A program made the translations under genes and the position numbers. 20,781 nucleotides of DNA from an uncultured Hymenobacter sp. (GTDB taxonomy: Bacteria; Bacteroidota; Bacteroidia; Cytophagales; Hymenobacteraceae), in assembly GCA_937871705.1 (NCBI GenBank), contig CALMOO010000156.1, positions 1-20,781 on the forward strand, read 5' to 3'. Position 1 is the first letter of the stretch; every line of letters begins with the position of its first letter. Positions 6,991 through 15,285 of this stretch are shown here, in pieces. The notes below the pieces were generated by a model. It was not told the origin of the DNA. It did not search any database and saw only the letters and a program-made list of their open reading frames with translations.

Positions 6991-8616
6991 GTGAAATATA
7001 TTTTATTCCTTTTTTTCCTACTCTTACTCATCGGTACCTACCCCTTGGCGGCGCGTGGCACCGACGAGCTGCTGGATGACCTTAAACAGGCGCTAGCCCG
7101 CAAAAGCAGCTACCGGGCTGCTAAAATCGCTAAAATCGCGCGGCTAACCCGGCAGTTCAACCAGGAAAAAGAGAATGATAAACGCAAGCTGAGCCTCGCT
7201 ACTAGCATATACGCAGAGTATCAGTCGTTTAAGTTTGATTCAGCTTTTTCCTACGCGCTTAAGGCAAAGCAGTTGGCCCTAAAGCTGAACGAGCCCCAGC
7301 AACTGGAGCTGGCTAAGCTTAACCTGGCGGCTATTCATAGCTCGTCGGGCATGTTTAAGGAAGCTTTTGAGCAGCTCGCAACCATCCGACCAGCCGTGCT
7401 TGATTCGGCTGGCAAAGCGGATTTTTACTTCACTAAAGCCAAAAGCTACAGTGATTTAGCCGACTTTAACCTGGGCAATTACTACCGCCCGGCCTACATC
7501 GCCAATGCCATTGCCTGCGTCGATACGGCACTGCGTTACAGCCGGCCGGGCTCTTACGCATACTTATCGCTGCAAGGATTTCGAGCCTTAAAAAGCAACG
7601 ACTTTCGCAGCAGCCAGGCCATTTATGCCCGTATCCTGCGACTGCCGGGGCTTACGCAGCACCAGGTAGCTATTAGTGCTAGCACGGCAGCGTGGGTTTG
7701 TGAGCTAAATGGCGACCTAGACAACAACTTTCGCCTGCTGGTTCAAGCGTCCATTGCCGATGTTGAGTCGGCTACCACTGAAACCGTAGCCTTGTTTAAG
7801 CTCTCTGACTTGTGCTACCGGCAAGGCAATTTAAAGGACGCCTATTTCTTTATCAATGAGGCGCAGGAAGACGCAACTTTCTTCAATTCCCGGCTACGGC
7901 AAGTGCAGATTGGCGGCATTTTCTCGGCTATCGAAAACGAGCGCATTACGCTTATCGAGAAGCAGCGCAAAACACTGACTATCTACGCCATTGCCACCAC
8001 GGCACTCGTGCTGGCCGTCCTTGCCTTCGCAGTCGTCATCTTCAAGCAACTCAAGCGCTTGCAGCGCGCTGATGCCATTATTTCGACCATCAATGAAGAG
8101 CTGCAGCGCAGCAACCAGCACCTGAGCCAGCTCAACCAGAAGCTGAACGAGGCCAACCGCATCAAGGACGAGTACATCGGCTACTACTTCAACATCAGCT
8201 CGGGCTATATTGATAAGATAGAAACCATCAAGCACTCGCTTGATAAAACCTTGACTAGCAAGCAGTATAGTACGTCGCAGAAGACGGTTGATAACATCAA
8301 TATCAAGAAGGAGCGCAACGAACTGTTTAAAGGCTTCGACACAGTCTTCCTGAAGCTATTTCCCAACTTCGTGGGGGCATTTAATGCACTGCTCCGGCCT
8401 GAGGAGCAAATTAGCCTCAGCGAGGACCAGCTGCTGAACACCGAGCTGCGAATTTTTGCACTCGTTCGCTTGGGAATAGATGATAGCGAGCGCATTAGCA
8501 AAATACTCGGCTACACTATCAGCACTATTTACACCTATAAGACGCGGGTTAAGAAGAAGTCTTTGTACCCGAGCGAGGAGTTTGAGAGTCGCGTGCGGTC
8601 CATCCAGGCGGCGTAG
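6991..8616 (+). CDS. Membrane-spanning HTH regulator, SusR-like / DUF6377 type
   Basis: A 541-residue sensor-regulator probably controlling starch-use genes. From the chosen start there is an N-terminal hydrophobic segment (about 1-22), a long alpha-helical TPR-like extracytoplasmic region (about 35-325), a second transmembrane helix (about 329-352), a coiled coil (about 353-400), and a cytoplasmic end finishing in a LuxR-like helix-turn-helix (about 481-525, LNTELRIFALVRLG then ISKILGYTISTIYTYKTRVK). This layout matches the Bacteroidota DUF6377 family, to which I believe B. thetaiotaomicron SusR belongs (from memory). The frame is also open from TTG 6955. I prefer GTG 6991 because it begins the hydrophobic segment and follows a pyrimidine tract like those before nearby genes. 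Its position between amylases fits a maltodextrin-sensing role, which is inference. Confidence 0.82.
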   Translation: MKYILFLFFLLLLIGTYPLAARGTDELLDDLKQALARKSSYRAAKIAKIARLTRQFNQEKENDKRKLSLATSIYAEYQSFKFDSAFSYALKAKQLALKLNEPQQLELAKLNLAAIHSSSGMFKEAFEQLATIRPAVLDSAGKADFYFTKAKSYSDLADFNLGNYYRPAYIANAIACVDTALRYSRPGSYAYLSLQGFRALKSNDFRSSQAIYARILRLPGLTQHQVAISASTAAWVCELNGDLDNNFRLLVQASIADVESATTETVALFKLSDLCYRQGNLKDAYFFINEAQEDATFFNSRLRQVQIGGIFSAIENERITLIEKQRKTLTIYAIATTALVLAVLAFAVVIFKQLKRLQRADAIISTINEELQRSNQHLSQLNQKLNEANRIKDEYIGYYFNISSGYIDKIETIKHSLDKTLTSKQYSTSQKTVDNINIKKERNELFKGFDTVFLKLFPNFVGAFNALLRPEEQISLSEDQLLNTELRIFALVRLGIDDSERISKILGYTISTIYTYKTRVKKKSLYPSEEFESRVRSIQAA

Positions 8617-8620
8617 AAGT

Positions 8621-8680
8621 AAGCGACAAGGCCGACCGGAAGCTGTAGCATCAAGCTGCTTCTGGTCGGCCTTGTTTGCT
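8621..8680. terminator. Bidirectional terminator between convergent genes
   Basis: ACAAGGCCGACC (8626-8637) pairs exactly with GGTCGGCCTTGT (8664-8675). The stem extends inward through GAAGC/GCTTC and outward through AAGC/GCTT with small mismatches. It lies between the regulator stop (8616) and the stop of the minus-strand amylase (8697), so it can serve both. Confidence 0.8.
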
Positions 8681-8696
8681 TCTGCCTTGCAGGCTT

Positions 8697-10072
8697 CTAC
8701 TTCTTCAAAATGAGGTAGCCATAGGCGGGCAGCGACACCTGGCTTCCCAGCGTAAGCGAGCCGCCTTGCAGGGCATTGGTCCAGGTAGAGTTGGATAAGG
8801 ACGCCGGCACGTTGTACTGCACGGGCGTGCTGCGCACATTGACTAGCACCAGGGCCTGGTCGGAGCCCGAGGTTTTGGTGAAGGCGCACACATCGGCGGT
8901 GCTGTAGGAGGTGGGCGTGCCGCGGCGCAGGGCGGAGCTGGCGGCGAGCAGTTGCTTGTAGGCGCGCGTCACGTCGGGGTGGGCCGTGAAGTTCACTTTC
9001 ACCGTGGTGAAAGGGAAGGTAATGGCGGTGGTCATGCCGGCTTCCTGGCCGTTATAAACCATTGGCACGCCCTTGTACATTGCGGCGATGACGAAGGCCG
9101 AGGTAGCGCCCTGCTGGCCACCAAACAAGCTTACCGGCGTGCCGCCGGAGCCGTTTACGTCGTGGTTGGTGATGTAGCGCACCACTTGCTGGCCGTTGCT
9201 AGCCCCCACATACTCACTGCTGTTGAGGGCATCGAGCGCGCCCCGCCGTTGCCCTTGTACACGGCCTTAAGAGCATCGTAGAAGGCAAAGCCAAAATTGT
9301 AGTCGAAGCCCGCCGTGAAGTTGGCGCTGCGGGTGCCTTCGGCTAGCAGCAGCCTGTGCGTTCACACGTTGCGCAGGGTATCGACTGCCTGTTTCCAGAA
9401 GTCGGCCGGCGGGGCGTCGGCGTAGTCGCAGCGGAAACCATCGACATTGGCTGTATATACCCACGATTTCATGGCCGAAATCATGGCTAGGCGCATGGCG
9501 TTATTACTGAAATTGAGCTGCGCCACGTCGGTATAATTGGTATTTGGCGGGCTTAGGATGGTGCCCGAGGCGTTTTGCAAATACCAGTCGGGGTGGTCCG
9601 TTATCCAGGCATTGTCCCAGCTGGTGTGGTTGGCCACCCAGTCGGGCATTACGCTCAGGCCGCGCTGGTGGGCGCCGTCCACGAGGGTGCGCAGGTCGGC
9701 TAGGATGCCAAATTCGGGGTTCACCGCCAGGTAGTCCTTCACGGCATAGGGCGAGTTAACGGCCCGCAACTGGCCCACCGGGTAAATAGGCATCGGGTAG
9801 ATTACGTTGACCCCGAGCGCTTTAATCGAGTCGAGCCGAGCTGTGACGCCCGCAAAGTTGGCGCTGGGGCTGATGGCCCGCATGTTCACCTGGTAAATCA
9901 CGGCGTCTTGGCGGTCGGGCACCCCGGCGAAGGGCGTGCCGTACTGCGGCGGGGTGGGCGTAGTAGGGGTAGGTGGTGGGGGTGTGACCGGGGTAGGCGC
10001 CTCGGGAATATCCTTTTTGCAGCCCGCCAACAGGCTAGCGGCAAGCAGGAAAGCGAGGCTACTTTTTAACGT
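8697..10072 (-). pseudogene. SusG-like lipoprotein GH13 alpha-amylase, inactivated by three lesions
   Basis: Read right to left, the frame encodes an SPII signal peptide (LKSSLAFLLAASLLAGC, cysteine 17), a Pro/Thr-rich linker, then a GH13 barrel closely resembling the amylase at 3371: PDWVANH (region I), GFRCDYAD (II), LLLAEGT (III), YITNHDVNG (IV), ending in a beta domain with no T9SS domain. Three defects are seen. The expected start codon is ACG (10072-10070), with no ATG in frame before the upstream stop. An in-frame TGA lies at 9364-9362 between TLRNV and THRLLLAEG. A frameshift falls near 9235-9245, in a GGGGCGCGC run, between KGNGG and ALDALNSSEYV. The intact ancestor would have been an outer-surface amylase comparable to SusG. 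Sequencing error could explain one lesion but hardly all three. Confidence 0.85.
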
Positions 10073-10388
10073 ATAGTAGCAGCGCCGCTACCAGCAAGCA
10101 GCCGATATCTAGTCCTAGGCCGTAGCGGAAGGCGTGCACGTAGCTCGCCGCCTGCCCCGGGTGCCACAGCGAGAAGAACACCCCGCCGATAACCGTGACG
10201 CCCAGCACCGAAGCTACTTGCTGAAAGGTGGAGTACACGCCCGCGGCCCCATCGGCCAGGTGGCCCGGCCAGCCGCGCAGGGCCACGTTTAGCAGCGAAG
10301 GCATGACCGAACCACTACCCAGCCCATAGAGCAGTAGCAAGGCTTTTAATCCAAACAGAGAAGTGGCGAAGGTGGGGGCCCACGGCGA
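10059..10388 (-). pseudogene. Truncated DHA2-type MFS transporter, C-terminal end only
   Basis: The minus strand encodes about 110 residues with two or three hydrophobic helices: SLFGLKALLLLYGLGSGSVM, then PSLLNVALRG, AAGVYSTFQQVASVLGVTVI, and a final GLDIGCLLVAALLLYVKK. The AAGVYSTFQQ(V/T)ASxLG block is characteristic of the last part of drug:H+ antiporter (DHA2/EmrB-QacA-like) MFS proteins. Homology stops at about 10388; the first ten or so helices are missing and unrelated sequence begins. Its stop overlaps the mutated start of the downstream lipoprotein amylase by 14 bases, so the two were probably cotranscribed. Substrate is unknown. Confidence 0.7.
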
Positions 10389-10948
10389 GTGGCACCTTAT
10401 GGGTCTTACGCGTAAATCGAACGGTGTACGTGGCGCAATGGTTAACGACGCAACAGGCATCGGAGGCGGAGAGCGCAACCCAGAAGCAACGCTTTTTAGC
10501 TTCTTGGACCCTGACGCACTTACCTAGCGGCCCGCTCACCACCGCTGCTTTCAGGCCTTTTCAGGTCGGGCAGTTTCGCGCGGTAGGCCCCGCGGCACCT
10601 GGTCACACGCTGATCACGCGAAGCGATACTGCCCAGACCGTAGTTAACACGGCGTTAGGCCTGCGCATCGTGTATGGGCTGAAGTGGAACAAGCTCGGCT
10701 ACGACCTGACGTAGCGCAGCCCGACCAGTGTGCATGCGGCGTTTATGCAGCCGAAAGTCATTCATGTGCGCATTACGGCGGCGCAAGGCCCTACCTATTG
10801 GTACCGAGCCACCATTGACGGCCTGATTAGCACTGGCCAAATTCAACGCGAGAATTAGACGCTTGTCACGTTTTACCAAGTGGGCTTCGGTGGCCCCTGG
10901 GTAAGCTCGGTTGGCGCCGTAGTCGTGCCGGTACAGATGAGGGGATAA
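10382..10948 (+). pseudogene. Unrecognised protein remnant with two in-frame stops
   Basis: One plus-strand frame reads coherently for about 188 codons, from SGTLWVLRVNRTVYVAQWL (about 10388) to GAVVVPVQMRG with TAA at 10946-10948. It is interrupted only by TAG at 10712-10714 and TAG at 10856-10858. Sequence on either side of both stops keeps protein-like composition (GLKWNKLGYDLT / RSPTSVHAAFMQPKVIHVRI / TLVTFYQVGFGGPW), so I read it as a gene damaged by point nonsense mutations. It abuts the MFS truncation point on the opposite strand. I recognise no family. Confidence 0.45.
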
Positions 10949-11868
10949 GGCGCAGCCTAATCCAGAGCTACTGCAACCTCGACAGTAACAGCTAAGGAGC
11001 CAATAGTGCCTCTGTACCGATGATAGCCTACGAAACGTGGACTGGCCTGCTGCTTCGCCTGGGCATTGCAATGCCGAGCGGAAAGCGGAACAAGAAGCCC
11101 GCTCAAGGGTGCTCTCACTTGTTTAGCCGCCATCGCGATCGATAATTACCAAATAGGCATCGACTTGTGTAGTACAGACAAGGAAGCCAGGAATGTTGCA
11201 AACCCACCTTAATTCACTATCCCTTTTATCAGACTAGCCCCACACTTTTGGATAATATAAGACAAAATTTAGCTAATATAATCATTTTTTACAGCTAAAA
11301 AACTCCGGTGCTTTGCTGCTGAAAAACATGCACTATAGCTTGACTATGAATAGTTCACTTGGCCTTTTACCAAACCCAACATAATCAAAGGAATCACCTG
11401 TGACCCAAATTCTGAAATTTGAGGGAAAAGGCCCGACGATAACTTCTAGTTTACTAAGATGAATGTCTACTGCCCTATGATTGAGCGAATCACTAGCCAG
11501 CGAGTATGTGCACCGGTTTGTGCTGGACCAACTCTTTGCGCAAATGGTTGCCTACTCACTAGGCGTGGCCAGCATGCGTATTTACCACCGTGCACGGTTC
11601 AAAGTGCCTAATGTGGTCCTATCCCAAGGCCACTAGCATCAGCGCCATCGGTCTATCGACAGAGCTTGTACTCCTATTAGTATGCACGCTAATAGTAACT
11701 ATTGAATGTAGATAAGCCTGCTTACTTCCACATCCGGATACCAACAAGGTGTTCGGTTGCAAAACCTATAATGGTTCGGCATCCGTCCAGAGCTATACAT
11801 CTTTGAAGTACTTTTTAATTGCATAGACTACTATCACAAAGGCTTAAACGAGGTTTTGTTTCTACTAG

Positions 11869-11880
11869 GCAAACGTTTGC
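11869..11880. promoter_or_regulatory. LacI-family operator-like palindrome, site 1
   Basis: GCAAACGTTTGC is a perfect 12-bp palindrome with the central CG typical of LacI/GalR-family operators. Together with the next two bases it shares CAAACGTTTGCATT with site 2. It lies 226 bp upstream of the susC start and touches the left arm of the inverted repeat at 11878. Confidence 0.65.
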
Positions 11881-11930
11881 ATTAGTTGCTTTAATGCAAT
11901 AAAATTTCTTGCATTAAAGCAACTGATGCA
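11878..11930. repeat. 22-bp inverted repeat (21/22) upstream of susC
   Basis: The left arm (11878-11899) and right arm (11909-11930) are complementary at 21 of 22 positions around a 9-base spacer. The inner 15 bp (GTTGCTTTAATGCAA / TTGCATTAAAGCAAC) are perfect. There is no T-run after it and it lies upstream of the candidate promoter, so an operator or protein-binding site is more likely than a terminator. Confidence 0.85.
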
Positions 11931-12035
11931 TAATACTTGTGTACGAAGGAAAATTGCTGCTGATTAGGACGTTACCTAACTATATACTTTTATTCTCACT
12001 GTATTTAGGCACTCTGCCTTACTGCTGCATAAGTA

Positions 12036-12045
12036 CAAACGTTTG
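12036..12045. promoter_or_regulatory. LacI-family operator-like palindrome, site 2
   Basis: CAAACGTTTG is a perfect 10-bp palindrome, followed by CATT exactly as in site 1. Its centre is 166 bp from that of site 1 and 65 bp upstream of the susC ATG. If transcription starts near 12000, this site would lie just downstream of the start, where a bound repressor would block elongation. Confidence 0.65.
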
Positions 12046-12105
12046 CATTTACTGCTGGCGCTCTGCGTGACATTCTCTAATCTTTTTTCACCAAACCCCA
12101 CCCGT

Positions 12106-15100
12106 ATGAACAAGCTGCTACCCCCATCTAGACGGCTGTTATTTCCTTTTCTGGCTTGCTGCTTACCCCTAACCATAGCAGTTGCGTCCCCAGTTGCGGC
12201 CCGGCTGCCTTCTCTGACTAAGAGCACTCGGCCAGCGACCATCGTTACCGGCCGCATTACTGACAGTAAAGGTGAAGGCCTACCCGGCGTAACAGTGCTC
12301 GTAAAAGGCACATCAAAGGGCGTATCAACGGACAGCAACGGCGATTTTTCGCTCGATGTGCCTGATAACGCTACGCTGGTTATTTCCTCAGTAGGCTACA
12401 CTAGCCAGGAGGTTGTAGTAGGCGGCCGCACAACAATTAACCTAGCTCTGAGCGACAGCGACCAGAAGTTGGATGAAGTGGTAGTGCTGGGCTACACCAC
12501 TCAAAACCGCCAAGACCTGACTAGCGCCGTGAGTAGCGCGGATATGACACAAGCCAAAAAAGCGCCGGTCGCTACCCTGACCGAGGCCATCCAAGGCCGC
12601 GTATCGGGTGTGCAGATTAACAACAGCGGCAATCCCGGCCAAAATCCGAACGTCATTATCCGTGGTTTAGGGAGCATTAACGGCGGCAGTTCGCCGCTCT
12701 ACGTGGTTGATGGGTTGTGGACCACTACCATCCGCGACCTTAATCCAGCCGACATTGAGGCGCTGACCGTTCTAAAAGATGCTTCTTCGACGTCCATCTA
12801 CGGGTCGCAGGGCGCTAATGGGGTTATCATCATCACTACCCGGCGCGGCCGGGCGGGCAAACCAGTCATTGGGGTGAATGCCTACGCAGGGGTGCAGAAC
12901 ACCGTCAGCCGCTGGAAACTGACTAACGCGGCGCAATGGGCCGCCATTGAGCGCCAAGCGTACGCCAATGCCGGCTATGGCCCGAACTACCATCCCGAGC
13001 AGATTCAAGCCTCCGTTACTAACCCGGAGAAGTATGCTGATACTGACTGGCAGGATGCCATCCTGCGGACGGGCACCGTGCAAGACTACAACGCCAACCT
13101 GTCGGGCGGCTCAACGGGCGATAAGTACAGCACCAATTTTCTAATTTCCGGCGATGTTTTCAAACAGAAGGGAGCGCTCATTAATACGGACTTCACGCGC
13201 TACACGCTACGCCTTAATTCGGGCCTAACCTACGGCCGCTTCAAAATTAGCGAATCGGTACAATTGGCCCATGCGTTTACGAACTTGGCCAACGGCCAGC
13301 CCTTCCAGGATGCGGTGCGCCTGCTGCCCACCATCCCGGTATACGACCCTACCGAGAAGGCCGGCTATGGCATCGGCTCACCGGCAGCTAACACGTTTGG
13401 TACCAATCCAGTAGCCAGCCAAAACGTGGAGACGCAAACCCAATACAACAACCGCATTCAGGGCAGCGCGCAGGCCGAATACGCCTTCTTCGATTTCCTG
13501 ACCTACCGCCTTAACGTCGGGGTAGAGACGCTAGACTACACCGACCGCCATTCGCGCATTTCCGGCCGTATCTCGCAAAACGCCCCCAGCGACCCCTCGT
13601 TCCTCGACGAGCGCCGCGGCGACAATACCTTCCTGCTTGCCGAAAATACCCTTAATTTCAACAAGCGTTTTGGCGACCACGGCGTGAACGTGGTGTTGGG
13701 CTACTCGGAACAGCGCAACAAGAACACCTACGCCGACGCCATTGCCCGCAGCTTTGTCAACAACGGTGTCGGTGCGCAAAATGATTATCTTATCAGCCAG
13801 GGCACGGGCACCAAGGACGTGTTTGGCGAAGTGTTCGAGTGGTCTAAACGGTCATACTTCAGCCAGGCCGTGTACGACTATAAGAACCGGTACCTACTCA
13901 CCGGCAGCTTCCGGCGCGATAACTCGTCGCGTATCGACCCGCAATACCGGGGCGCTAACTTCGGGGCGGGCTCGGTGGGCTGGCGCATCAGCGAAGAGGA
14001 TTTCTTCAGATCTGCGGTTCCCGCCATTAGCAACCTGAAAGCGCGCTTCAGCTACGGCGTGAACGGCAACGAAAACCTGCCGAATCCCTACCTCTACCAG
14101 GGTACCATCAATCAAAACGTCAACTATCCCTACAACGGGGTGGACGTAGTTAATGGTCAGATTCAGACGGCGCTGCCTAGCACGGGCATCAAGTGGGAAT
14201 CACGCTATACCACGGATTACGGTCTCGATTTTGGCTTCCTTGATAATCGTATCACGCTCTCGGCTGACTACTACACTTCCACTACGAAGGATGCCTTGAT
14301 TAACCCCGCGTTGCCTTCTTACCTGGGCAACTACGGCGGCAACCCGTTCTCGAACATCGGCAACATCCAAAACAAAGGATTTGAGTTCCAAGCTGCTTAT
14401 CAGCAAAGCAAGGGCGAGTTCACCTACGGCGTGTCGGCCAACCTATCAACTGTAAAAAATAAGGTACTGCAACTCTCCCAGGAGGGCCAGGTAATTGGCA
14501 GCGGGGCCACCCAAACCGCCGTTGGCCACCCGGTAGGTGCCTTTTTTCTGATACCATTCGATGGCATCTTCCAAAGCCAGGATGAGGTAAACAACTACAA
14601 GGGCAAGGACGGTACAGTAATCCAGCCGTACGCCAGCGCCGGCGACGTGCGCTACAAAGACACCAACGGTGACGGCCGTATCAGCAACGACGACCGGGTT
14701 TACTACGATACCGACATTCCGAAGCTGCAGTTCGGCTTCAGCGCCAACGCCGGCTACAAAGGGTTCGACTTGTCGTTTCTGGCGCAGGGCTCTACCGGCA
14801 ATCAGGTATTTAACGTAGCCCGCTCCACCATGGACCGCACCGACGATCCAAGCAACTTCCGGGCTGATTTCCAGCCCTGGACGCCGGACAACCATTCTAC
14901 CACCACGCCACGGGCGTTGCAGTCGGGCGGTGCCACCGGCAACCTGCAGGCCGCAGCTGCCTCCAACGCTCAGAGCAGCTCGCGCTTCCTGGAAAACGGG
15001 TCCTACGCCCGGCTAAAGAATGTGACGCTGGGCTACACCTTCTCGAAGTCACTGCTGGCTAATACCAAAGCTTTCAGCAGTCTGCGCCTCTATGTAACAG

Positions 15101-15240
15101 CCCAGAACCTGTTTACCATCACTAAGTACAGCGGTCCCGACCCGGAATTTGTGAACGGCAACTTCTTTGAGCGAGGCGTGGATTACAATGCCTTCCCCAA
15201 CCTGCGCACTTTTACCGGTGGCGTGCAGCTGGGCTTCTAA
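12106..15240 (+). CDS. SusC/RagA-family TonB-dependent outer-membrane transporter
   Basis: A 1044-residue outer-membrane importer of oligosaccharides, energised by TonB. The frame is open from TTG 12043, but ATG 12106 begins a proper signal peptide (MNKLLPPSRRLLFPFLACC..., cleavage near residue 34), and 12043 falls inside an operator palindrome. Domains: carboxypeptidase-like regulatory domain (about 46-115, VTGRITDSKGEGLPGVTVLV), a TonB-box-like LDEVVVLGY (about 123), plug domain (about 130-245, with NVIIRGLGSINGGSSPLYVV and SIYGSQGANGVIIITT), then a beta-barrel ending in the expected aromatic residue (VQLGF). susD starts 45 bp downstream, so the pair is cotranscribed. The transported sugar cannot be read from sequence. 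Starch is possible given the amylases, but downstream GH43 genes argue for another glycan. Confidence 0.95.
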   Translation: MNKLLPPSRRLLFPFLACCLPLTIAVASPVAARLPSLTKSTRPATIVTGRITDSKGEGLPGVTVLVKGTSKGVSTDSNGDFSLDVPDNATLVISSVGYTSQEVVVGGRTTINLALSDSDQKLDEVVVLGYTTQNRQDLTSAVSSADMTQAKKAPVATLTEAIQGRVSGVQINNSGNPGQNPNVIIRGLGSINGGSSPLYVVDGLWTTTIRDLNPADIEALTVLKDASSTSIYGSQGANGVIIITTRRGRAGKPVIGVNAYAGVQNTVSRWKLTNAAQWAAIERQAYANAGYGPNYHPEQIQASVTNPEKYADTDWQDAILRTGTVQDYNANLSGGSTGDKYSTNFLISGDVFKQKGALINTDFTRYTLRLNSGLTYGRFKISESVQLAHAFTNLANGQPFQDAVRLLPTIPVYDPTEKAGYGIGSPAANTFGTNPVASQNVETQTQYNNRIQGSAQAEYAFFDFLTYRLNVGVETLDYTDRHSRISGRISQNAPSDPSFLDERRGDNTFLLAENTLNFNKRFGDHGVNVVLGYSEQRNKNTYADAIARSFVNNGVGAQNDYLISQGTGTKDVFGEVFEWSKRSYFSQAVYDYKNRYLLTGSFRRDNSSRIDPQYRGANFGAGSVGWRISEEDFFRSAVPAISNLKARFSYGVNGNENLPNPYLYQGTINQNVNYPYNGVDVVNGQIQTALPSTGIKWESRYTTDYGLDFGFLDNRITLSADYYTSTTKDALINPALPSYLGNYGGNPFSNIGNIQNKGFEFQAAYQQSKGEFTYGVSANLSTVKNKVLQLSQEGQVIGSGATQTAVGHPVGAFFLIPFDGIFQSQDEVNNYKGKDGTVIQPYASAGDVRYKDTNGDGRISNDDRVYYDTDIPKLQFGFSANAGYKGFDLSFLAQGSTGNQVFNVARSTMDRTDDPSNFRADFQPWTPDNHSTTTPRALQSGGATGNLQAAAASNAQSSSRFLENGSYARLKNVTLGYTFSKSLLANTKAFSSLRLYVTAQNLFTITKYSGPDPEFVNGNFFERGVDYNAFPNLRTFTGGVQLGF

Positions 15241-15285
15241 GCTGCGCGCTGCGCTACCCCTTTCTCATTCTAACATCCACTCATT

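Larger units (their letters stand above)
10949..12105. other. 1.1-kb interval without an intact gene, upstream of susC
   Basis: The left half shows no convincing gene. A short protein-like stretch at about 11490-11635 (EYVHRFVLDQLFAQMVAYSL and GVASMRIYHRARFKVPNVV) is open for about 45 codons and may be another unrecognised remnant. From about 11210 the sequence becomes AT-rich. The right part (about 11860-12105) is the susC upstream region, with two LacI-type palindromes and a large inverted repeat. TACTTTTA at 11985-11992 resembles the Bacteroidota -7 element (TAnnTTTG) with one mismatch; no clear -33 partner was found. Confidence 0.55.

Noticed and set aside
10655..11071. 138-residue minus-strand open frame
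   Set aside because: Arg/Cys-rich composition with no motif. The plus-strand reading of the same region looks more like a protein.
11490..11640. 45-codon protein-like stretch in the susC upstream gap as a gene
   Set aside because: No start, stops on both sides and no recognised family; noted only as a possible remnant.
12043..12105. TTG 12043 as the susC start
   Set aside because: It overlaps the operator palindrome and precedes an ordinary signal peptide that starts at ATG 12106.
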